From: Pseudomonadota bacterium
Lineage (GTDB): Bacteria; Pseudomonadota; Alphaproteobacteria; Sphingomonadales; Sphingomonadaceae
Assembly (NCBI GenBank): GCA_030271595.1
Contig: JARXKO010000085.1
Coordinates: 1-6,680, forward strand
Reading direction: 5' to 3'
DNA: 6,680 nucleotides
A program made the translations under genes and the position numbers. Below the pieces are notes generated by a model. The model was given only the letters and a program-made list of their open reading frames with translations, was not told the origin of the DNA and searched no databases. Positions 1 to 4,805 of the stretch are shown one piece after another; position 1 is the first letter of the stretch, and each line of letters opens with the position of its first letter.

Positions 1-806
1 CCATAATAGCCCGAACGCCAGCCGGCCGAGAATTGCGAGATGCTCGCCTTGCGCCGTGAATAGGATCCGGTGACGAGAATGCCGACGCGGTTGTCGGCGA
101 ACGTGTCGCTGAAAATGCCGGAAACTTCCGGCGTGATTGATTTTCCGTGCAGCTGCGAGGTGTCGTAGATCGCCTTTGCGCTCATCGACGCGCGCATACC
201 CGGCCGATCGAGCGGGCGCGGCGTGACGATGTTGATCGTCGACCCGATGCCGCCGGTCGGCAGGCGCACATTGCCCGACTTGTAGACCTCCACCGCGCTA
301 ATGCCTTCGGCCGCCAGATTGGCAAAGTCGAAGCTGCGGCTGGACGGAGGCGAAGCGCCGTCGCCCAGGCTCGACGTTGGCATTTGGCGCCCGTCGAGAA
401 GCACGAGGTTGAATTCCGGACCGAAGCCGCGGACGGTGACCCGCGAGCCTTCGCCGTTGGCGCGGTCGATCGACACGCCGGTGATACGCTGCAGCGCCTC
501 GGCGAGGTTGGTGTCGGGGAACTTGCCCATCTCTTCAGCCGAGATTGCGTCAACCACGCCGATGGCATTCTTCTTGATATCCATCGAGCGCTTGAGCGAT
601 CCGCGGATGCCGGTGACGACAATGGCATCGGCAGGTGCGGTGGCTCCGGTCTTTTGCGCATCGGCGGCAGCCGGGCTGGTGGTCGGATCAACCGGCGCAA
701 CGGCCGGGTCAGGGGTTTGCGCCATCGCCGGCTGCGATGCGCACAACGCCAAAGCGGACACCCCAATCATCAAGCCGAGCGAAGACCGGCCGCGACCAAT
801 TGTCAT
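1..806 (-). CDS. TonB-dependent outer-membrane receptor, N-terminal part (3' end beyond window)
   Basis: Only the first 268 codons are present; the gene runs off the left edge. In order I see a Sec signal peptide (hydrophobic core about residues 9-25, AMA-Q cleavage near 29/30), a Pro/Ala/Thr-rich linker (about 31-58), a TonB box (DAIVVTGIR, 60-68), and a plug domain (about 78-200). The plug carries the family signatures KFPDTNLAEALQRITGVSI, VRGFGPEFN and the LPTGGIGSTINIVTPRPLD stretch; barrel strands begin near 205. TonB-dependent receptors import bulky substrates across the outer membrane using ExbBD-TonB energy. The subfamily with this plug style in Caulobacter, Xanthomonas and sphingomonads often takes up oligosaccharides. 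The ATG at 806 is preceded by a strong Shine-Dalgarno sequence, GGAGGGGG, 3 nt upstream. A LacI-type palindrome upstream suggests sugar-responsive repression. The family is certain; the substrate is unknown. Confidence 0.93.
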   Translation of the reverse strand, partial: MTIGRGRSSLGLMIGVSALALCASQPAMAQTPDPAVAPVDPTTSPAAADAQKTGATAPADAIVVTGIRGSLKRSMDIKKNAIGVVDAISAEEMGKFPDTNLAEALQRITGVSIDRANGEGSRVTVRGFGPEFNLVLLDGRQMPTSSLGDGASPPSSRSFDFANLAAEGISAVEVYKSGNVRLPTGGIGSTINIVTPRPLDRPGMRASMSAKAIYDTSQLHGKSITPEVSGIFSDTFADNRVGILVTGSYSRRKASISQFSAGWRSGYY

Positions 807-864
807 TATCCCCCTCCAACAGAATCACTGCCGCCTCTCCCAGGCGAATGAACGAGGAATGATT

Positions 865-884
865 GTGAACGTTCACTATGTCAA
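865..884 (-). promoter_or_regulatory. Candidate promoter -35 box with overlapping LacI-type operator for the receptor gene
   Basis: On the minus strand, TTGACA (884-879) is a perfect sigma-70 type -35 hexamer. Two bases downstream lies GTGAACGTTCAC (876-865), a perfect 12-bp palindrome with a central CG, as in LacI/GalR-family operators. The palindrome falls where the -35/-10 spacer should be, so a bound repressor would block RNA polymerase. At 17-bp spacing the -10 position reads CATTCC, a poor match, so the transcription start is uncertain. The site ends 59 bp before the receptor start codon. The palindrome and -35 match are read directly; the regulator family is inferred. Confidence 0.6.
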
Positions 885-1081
885 TTGGGCAAAGCGAACG
901 ATGCAAAGAATCTGTCGTCGCGTTGCGAATTTATCACCCCGCCGGTGAGCGCCGGTTATGAACCCCGTATCGGCTATTGGGCGCGGCGCCTGGCGGAGAT
1001 TCCGAAGCTCGCCATAAACCAATCGGTGACCTAGGAGATCGCGCGCGACCGCCGGGCCGCAGTTAGACCGACAGCTCCTTT

Positions 1082-2137
1082 TTACGCAGCTTTCAGGAAC
1101 TTGGCAGCTTCGGTCCGCTCCTGCGACAGGAACAGATGCTTTGCCCAGGTCTCGGGCGTCTTTTCGTTGAGGATCTCGAGGTCCAGGTGATAGGTGAACG
1201 GGCGCGGGCCGCGGGTCCGGATATAGTCGATCATTTCCAGCAACCCTTGCTCGAGCTTGACCTTCGCCTCGAAGCCGAGCAGCCGGCGCGCCTTGTCGGC
1301 CGAGCAATTGGCGAGCATGACTTCCTGCGGCCTGCCCCCGGTGTACTTGCTTTCCAAATCGAAGTTGAGCAGCCGCGCGATAATCACTGCAAGTTCGTTG
1401 ATCGTCACGAATTCGTCGTCGGGACCGATATTGATCACTTGGCCCACGGCCGATTGCTCGAACGCCATTTTCTTCAACGGCGCGATATCGTCCGAAACAA
1501 AGCTGAAGCAGCGCATCTGGTTGCCGTCGCCGTAGATATAGGGCTGGCGCCCCTGCAGCATCAGGTTGATGAAGATGCTTGCGACATTGCGATAAGGATC
1601 GTCATACTTCTGGCGCGGGCCGATGATGTTGTGCGGCACCGCGACGACCCATTCCATGCCGTGCGTCTCGGCCAGGTTCTGGAGGATCTGCTCGGCGGCA
1701 TATTTGCCGATGCCGTACGGATCCTGCGGCTTTGGCGTCATGTCCTCGGTGAACGGCACCGGGTTGGTGCCGTATCTGGCCATTGACGAGCACATCACGA
1801 AGCGCCGGCATTTGTTGGCGATCGCCGCCGACACCATGGCGGTCGAGGCGCCAACGATATTTTGGGTGACGAGATGGGGCGAGAAGACCGACAGCCCCTC
1901 ATAAGCGGTGGCCGCGCAATGATAGACGATGTCGGCGCCCTGCATGATCTCTTTAAGCCGGTCGAACTCGTTGCAATCGACCTCATGGAAGTCGACGCCG
2001 GCGGGCACATTGTCGTAATAGCCGCCAATCATGCTGTCGTTGCCGACGACTTCATGGCCGTCCGCGAGAAAGGCATCCGCAAGGTGACTGCCTAGGAATC
2101 CGGCAACGCCGGAGATAAAGATTCGCTGTTTTGTCAC
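1082..2137 (-). CDS. NAD-dependent epimerase/dehydratase (extended SDR, nucleotide-sugar enzyme)
   Basis: This 351-residue protein is an extended short-chain dehydrogenase/reductase of the kind that epimerises or dehydrates NDP-sugars in the cytoplasm. The Rossmann dinucleotide motif GVAGFLG is at residues 10-16. A conserved serine pair (SSMARYG, 117-123) precedes the catalytic YGIGK (Tyr141, Lys145). The substrate lobe includes PHNIIGPRQ (168-176) and YIYGDGNQMRCFSFVSDD (200-217). The closest general resemblance is to UDP-glucose 4-epimerase-like proteins, but I cannot name the substrate. A C-terminal extension after about residue 305 (RGPRPFTYHLDLEILNEKTP, then Trp331) is not part of the core fold. 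The start is GTG at 2137, with GGGGA about 6 nt upstream and the Rossmann strand starting at residue 5; no better in-frame ATG was seen. It could supply an activated sugar to the glycosyltransferase in this window, which is inference from proximity. Confidence 0.9.
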   Translation of the reverse strand: MTKQRIFISGVAGFLGSHLADAFLADGHEVVGNDSMIGGYYDNVPAGVDFHEVDCNEFDRLKEIMQGADIVYHCAATAYEGLSVFSPHLVTQNIVGASTAMVSAAIANKCRRFVMCSSMARYGTNPVPFTEDMTPKPQDPYGIGKYAAEQILQNLAETHGMEWVVAVPHNIIGPRQKYDDPYRNVASIFINLMLQGRQPYIYGDGNQMRCFSFVSDDIAPLKKMAFEQSAVGQVINIGPDDEFVTINELAVIIARLLNFDLESKYTGGRPQEVMLANCSADKARRLLGFEAKVKLEQGLLEMIDYIRTRGPRPFTYHLDLEILNEKTPETWAKHLFLSQERTEAAKFLKAA

Positions 2138-2153
2138 TAGATGTCCCCGAGAA

Positions 2154-2260
2154 TGACACCGCCACCAGCGCGAAAAGGCGCATGATGGCGTTAAGCGACA
2201 GGCTATAATGCAAATTTAACGAAAAGATCAACGGTCATACAGGCCGTCTTGACACCGCCA
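2154..2260. repeat. Direct repeat TGACACCGCCA flanking the possible epimerase promoter
   Basis: The 11-mer TGACACCGCCA occurs at 2154-2164 and again at 2250-2260, in the same orientation, 96 bp apart. On the epimerase sense strand it reads TGGCGGTGTCA. The copies lie on either side of the AT-rich promoter candidate; the first is about 17 bp upstream of the epimerase start codon. Flanking bases differ, so the identity is exactly 11 bp. It could be a pair of regulator-binding sites or chance. Confidence 0.4.
2203..2231 (-). promoter_or_regulatory. Possible promoter of the epimerase gene
   Basis: An AT-rich island in otherwise GC-rich DNA reads, on the minus strand, TTGATC (2231-2226), then 18 bp, then TATAGC (2207-2202). 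Each hexamer matches the sigma-70 consensus at about four positions. It lies about 65 bp upstream of the GTG start. The other strand carries a perfect TATAAT (2204-2209), but it has no -35 box and no downstream plus-strand gene. Weak support only. Confidence 0.25.
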
Positions 2261-2346
2261 TTTCTCGTTCCTCGCGCACTGGAGGCACGCTTTCTCCCTC
2301 TGCCGGGCGACGCCGGCGCGCCAGAGATTGTCCCGAAACGGGATTC

Positions 2347-2354
2347 TTAACCAT
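2347..2354 (+). promoter_or_regulatory. TTAACCAT motif (CtrA-type 8-mer) upstream of the epimerase
   Basis: An exact TTAACCAT, an 8-mer associated with the cell-cycle regulator CtrA in alphaproteobacteria, lies between the barrel gene and the epimerase gene. The same octamer occurs inverted at 3375-3382 upstream of the GH10 gene, and the shared identity extends to ten bases (TTAACCATAT). I saw no other copy in the window. No second half-site with N7 spacing is present here, so binding is speculative. Confidence 0.3.
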
Positions 2355-2402
2355 ATCGGAGTAGGTTTTTCCGGCTCGCTCCGATCAGGCGGCGCGACGC
2401 GC

Positions 2403-3203
2403 TTAAAATTTGAGCCACAAGCCCGAATAGAGGCCGCGCTCACGCAGCGCATTGCGTCCGCTCACGGTCCCCAAGGCGCCGAGCTGGAAGGACACGCGGC
2501 GGGTGACGTCGACCACGCCGCCGGCATAGAGGTTGGAGTAGCGATAGGACGGATAGCCGTTGCGCCCGCGCCCGTCCGACCAGGTGTTGAAGAGGTTTCC
2601 GATCAACAGGACGCGCTCCGAGGCATGGACTCCCAAGGTCGCATCTCCATGAAACTCGTTGGGCGGATCAGCGGACCGCAATCGGTAGCCGCCTTCCGCG
2701 CTTGCAAATCCGCTTACTTTGCCGAGTGTAAAGCCATAGCCCAGCTGGATGCGGCCGTCAGCCTGGGCATCGTTGCTGCCGATTTGAGCGACTCGCGATC
2801 CCCGCGAGGTGCCGGGAACGAATCCGGTCGCTTGGACAGAGAGGACGAAACGATCGTTGTGATAGAGCCGAAAGCGCGCGCCCAGCTCGGTCGTTCCAAG
2901 ACCGACACTGTCGCCCGCATTCTCGATCACGATTCGCCGAACGCTGGGGTCGGCGATCAGGGTGATGTCGTCCGTCAACCCGTATTCGGTATGGAAGAAG
3001 GCCATCAGCTGGTCGTAATCCGGCGCATCGAAGCTGTTGCCAGAGGCGTCGAAACTCTTGCCGGCATGCGAATAGATCGTGGTCACGATCGTCCGGCCTT
3101 CGCCCTTGGGCATGGTCCACGGCCCGGCCTGCGCGGGAGACGCCGACAGGACAGCCCCGGCCATCGCCGCAGACAAATTCCAAAACAAGCGCGAACCCTG
3201 CAT
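2403..3203 (-). CDS. Secreted, probable outer-membrane beta-barrel protein
   Basis: This 266-residue protein has a clear Sec signal peptide: Arg5, hydrophobic stretch about 7-22, and AQA cleavage after residue 26. The mature part has no long hydrophobic helix. It shows alternating amphipathic strands separated by polar, Gly/Asn/Asp-rich turns, and it ends in LWLKF; a terminal phenylalanine is the usual BAM recognition signal of outer-membrane barrels. YGLTDD (74-79) followed by GLGTTELGARFRL (101-113) and FVPGT (128-132) resembles the repeat pattern of the MetA-pathway/transporter barrel superfamily (PF13557-like). That is by eye and not searched. About 240 mature residues would allow roughly 10-12 strands. 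ATG at 3203 was chosen over an in-frame ATG at 3320 because the signal peptide begins there and GGGGGA sits just upstream. It could be a glycan export or uptake porin; the function is not established. Confidence 0.72.
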   Translation of the reverse strand: MQGSRLFWNLSAAMAGAVLSASPAQAGPWTMPKGEGRTIVTTIYSHAGKSFDASGNSFDAPDYDQLMAFFHTEYGLTDDITLIADPSVRRIVIENAGDSVGLGTTELGARFRLYHNDRFVLSVQATGFVPGTSRGSRVAQIGSNDAQADGRIQLGYGFTLGKVSGFASAEGGYRLRSADPPNEFHGDATLGVHASERVLLIGNLFNTWSDGRGRNGYPSYRYSNLYAGGVVDVTRRVSFQLGALGTVSGRNALRERGLYSGLWLKF

Positions 3204-3218
3204 CGTCGTCCCCCAACC

Positions 3219-3239
3219 GGAGCATTGATCCCATGCTCC
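3219..3239. promoter_or_regulatory. Inverted repeat upstream of the barrel-gene ribosome binding site
   Basis: GGAGCAT (3219-3225) and ATGCTCC (3233-3239) form a perfect 7-bp inverted repeat around a 7-nt centre, TGATCCC. It ends about 5 nt upstream of the GGGGG Shine-Dalgarno tract of the minus-strand barrel gene. It may be an operator for a dimeric regulator, or a 5'-UTR hairpin that modulates translation. The symmetry is read directly; the function is inferred. Confidence 0.4.
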
Positions 3240-3372
3240 CTTACACACTTCGGACTCCGCTCCAACTGGAAGTCTTGCCGATGACGATGGATGACAGCGA
3301 CCAGCGGTTCCATCGGCCACAATGCCGGCCAGCCGCCACTCAAATCACCAATCGCGCGCTGGGAGTGTCCCA

Positions 3373-3397
3373 ATATGGTTAATTCGCTGTGAACCAT
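3373..3397 (+). promoter_or_regulatory. Dyad with CtrA-like site upstream of the GH10 gene
   Basis: ATGGTT (3375-3380), 11 bp, then AACCAT (3392-3397) form an imperfectly spaced dyad about 78 bp before the GH10 start. The same stretch reads TTAA-N7-TGAAC (3379-3394), one mismatch from the alphaproteobacterial CtrA consensus TTAA-N7-TTAAC. Its minus strand contains the exact TTAACCAT octamer (3382-3375). No convincing -35/-10 pair was found nearby. The binding protein is an inference from motif similarity alone. Confidence 0.35.
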
Positions 3398-3474
3398 GCA
3401 TCGTTCCGCCCCCTTAAGGCACGCCGGCCCATGAACTTCACCCAGGTTCACCGCACTGGAGAATGGGCGAAGCC

Positions 3475-4587
3475 ATGCACTTGTCGCGCCGCGACCTGCT
3501 CGCCGGATTGGCGGCCGGCCCATTCGCTCAGGCGATGGCTGGGCCCGCGCAGGCGGCCGGGTCGATGAGCAGCTCTGCACTTCCGGCCTCGAACAGCCGC
3601 CTTTTCGGCACCGCGGTCCAGCCCGCACAGTTCGTCCCGGGCACTCCGCTGGAGACAAGCATACGGCGCGACTGCCAATTGCTCGTTCCCGAATTTCATG
3701 GTCAATGGAGCGCGGTCGAATGGGTCCGCGGCGAGCCGTATCATGGCAATTACGACGCCATCGTCGCGTATGCGCGAACCACCGGGAAGAAGGTCCGCGG
3801 CCATGCCCTCATCTGGGAACAGATGACCCCGGACTGGGCGCGCAGGGAAATGACCGAGACCCGCGACTGGATGACTGTCAAACGGCATTTCGCAACCCTC
3901 TTGCCCCGCTATCGCGGCAAGATCGGCGAATGGATCGTCGTCAATGAAATGATCGATACTGAAAGCGGCGACCGCGATTTGCGCCGCAACAGCTTTCAGC
4001 AGGCCTATGGCAATGATTATATCGCCCGAGCCCTCGAGACTGCCCGGGACCTCGACCCCGAAGCAAAGCTGATGATTAACGATTATAGCCTGTCCCAGGA
4101 CAATCCTGTCGATGCGGCGCGGCGGACGGCGATGCTTCGGCTGGTGGAGAGCCTCAAGAACCGCGGGGTGCCGATCGATAGCGTCGGAATGCAGGGCCAT
4201 ATCGAATTGGCGAAGGGCCCGATCGCGCAGCGGGAAGTGGCAGATTTCATGGCCAAGCTTGCAGCCATGGGCGTGGAGATCGGAATTACCGAACTCGACG
4301 TGCTGGAGGCGGATCGCAATATTTCGCTCGAGCGCCGCGATCAGGAGGTCGCCGACGCAGTCCAGAGCTTGCTCGAGGTCGCCTGCGAGCAGCCCGCCGT
4401 CAAAAGCATTGTCACGTGGGGATTGAGCGATCGCGACAGCTGGCTGCAGGAGCGCGAACCGCAGACCAAGCTGGCCCAGGGCCGCTCGCCGGTCGATGTC
4501 CGGCAGCTCAACCGCGGCCTGCCGTTCGACGGTGACATGCGCGCCAAGCCGATGCGCGGGGTTCTCGAACGAATGATGGCGGCCTGA
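3475..4587 (+). CDS. Tat-exported GH10 family glycoside hydrolase (endo-1,4-beta-xylanase-like)
   Basis: GH10 enzymes are retaining endo-beta-1,4-glycanases with a TIM-barrel fold, classically xylanases. Counting from this start (370 residues), a Tat signal SRRDLLAGLAA (4-14) leads to AQA/AAG cleavage near residues 25-28, so it folds before export to the periplasm or beyond. GHALIW (His110, Trp114), VVNE with the acid/base Glu158, QGHI (Gln240, His242), ITELDV with the nucleophile Glu273, and TWGLSDRDSW (Trp315) are the expected barrel landmarks. Length and order are normal, so it should be active. Divergence: the canonical ENxMKW motif is EFHGQW (73-78), losing the Asn and Lys that contact sugars in subsites -2/-1, and WHSQ is WEQM. 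ATG at 3463 is possible, but GGAGA abuts it directly; ATG at 3475 leaves about 12 nt and gives a compact Tat N-region. Substrate may not be plain xylan. Confidence 0.93.
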   Translation: MHLSRRDLLAGLAAGPFAQAMAGPAQAAGSMSSSALPASNSRLFGTAVQPAQFVPGTPLETSIRRDCQLLVPEFHGQWSAVEWVRGEPYHGNYDAIVAYARTTGKKVRGHALIWEQMTPDWARREMTETRDWMTVKRHFATLLPRYRGKIGEWIVVNEMIDTESGDRDLRRNSFQQAYGNDYIARALETARDLDPEAKLMINDYSLSQDNPVDAARRTAMLRLVESLKNRGVPIDSVGMQGHIELAKGPIAQREVADFMAKLAAMGVEIGITELDVLEADRNISLERRDQEVADAVQSLLEVACEQPAVKSIVTWGLSDRDSWLQEREPQTKLAQGRSPVDVRQLNRGLPFDGDMRAKPMRGVLERMMAA

Positions 4588-4608
4588 CCCGGGGCCTTCG
4601 TAGGGGGA

Positions 4609-4642
4609 GGCCGCTGCGTCTCGGCCTGTTGGCGCTGCGGCC
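4609..4642. terminator. Large hairpin between convergent genes (possible terminator)
   Basis: GGCCGCTGCG (4609-4618) pairs with CGCTGCGGCC (4633-4642): nine pairs and one central T-T mismatch, with a 14-nt loop. It starts 21 bp after the GH10 stop codon. No T-tract follows on either strand, so a classical intrinsic terminator is not shown. GC-rich hairpins without a U-run are still plausible transcript ends. Confidence 0.35.
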
Positions 4643-4660
4643 GCGGGGAATATTTCCCGC
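4643..4660. terminator. Compact hairpin downstream of the glycosyltransferase operon
   Basis: GCGGGGAATATTTCCCGC folds into five GC pairs, one G-T wobble pair and two AT pairs around a 2- to 4-nt centre. It begins 8 bp beyond the small-gene stop codon on the minus strand and directly abuts the larger hairpin at 4609-4642. The pair of hairpins between convergent genes suggests a bidirectional transcript end. No T-tract is present. Confidence 0.35.
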
Positions 4661-4668
4661 CTGCGAAT

Positions 4669-4803
4669 TCAGTCGATGAATTCCGACATGCCCTGCTCGA
4701 AATTGCGCGCCGCCTGCAAGCCGGATCGTTCGAGGAATTTGCTCGTCTCCGCAAAGTAATGCCGAACATCGTCAATCCGCGCGCGCAGCGGCGTGAGCTT
4801 CAT
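4669..4803 (-). CDS. Small 44-residue protein, translationally coupled to the glycosyltransferase
   Basis: I do not recognise this protein. The ATG at 4803 lies 2 nt after the TGA of the upstream glycosyltransferase (TGAGTATG), an arrangement typical of translational coupling; there is no strong Shine-Dalgarno sequence of its own. The product is MKLTPLRARIDDVRHYFAET followed by a similarly helical second half that ends in EFID. It has no signal peptide, membrane segment or cysteine, and appears as one or two amphipathic helices rich in paired acidic and basic residues, consistent with a cytosolic accessory peptide. By hand count about three quarters of third codon positions are G or C, in line with real genes here. 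The stop is followed by hairpins. It may be an undescribed small subunit of the synthase, or a chance short frame. Confidence 0.5.
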   Translation of the reverse strand: MKLTPLRARIDDVRHYFAETSKFLERSGLQAARNFEQGMSEFID

Positions 4804-4805
4804 AC

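Noticed and set aside
301..948. Overlapping plus-strand frames (147-851 and 301-948) opposite the receptor
   Set aside because: The minus strand encodes a clear TonB receptor plug; these frames are low-complexity shadows.
945..961. GC-rich repeat CGCCGG-TGAG-CGCCGG downstream of the epimerase, considered as a terminator
   Set aside because: The two copies are direct, not inverted, so only a 4-bp CCGG pairing is possible and no T-tract follows.
876..1307. 143-codon minus-strand frame spanning the epimerase 3' end and the intergenic region
   Set aside because: Most of it overlaps the epimerase in another frame, and the non-overlapping part (876-1081) has no recognisable protein features or good start.
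1136..1786. 216-codon plus-strand frame opposite the epimerase
   Set aside because: It is antisense to a full-length SDR enzyme with intact motifs, and it shows no domain of its own.
2204..2209. Perfect TATAAT on the plus strand
   Set aside because: There is no -35 match 16-18 bp upstream and no plus-strand gene for over 1 kb, so it is more likely a by-product of the AT-rich patch.
2249..2254. TTGACA on the plus strand
   Set aside because: The -10 position 17 bp downstream reads TCGCGC, and no plus-strand gene follows; it is part of the second copy of the direct repeat.
2328..3284. 318-codon open frame on the plus strand opposite the barrel gene
   Set aside because: It is longer than the gene it overlaps, but has no recognisable domain, and its composition (Arg, Ala, Gly rich) is typical of antisense frames in GC-rich DNA. 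The minus strand gives a signal peptide, a C-terminal Phe and a Shine-Dalgarno sequence.
3448..4200. 250-codon open frame on the minus strand opposite the GH10 gene
   Set aside because: It is antisense to an unmistakable GH10 domain; its product shows no motif and no plausible start context.
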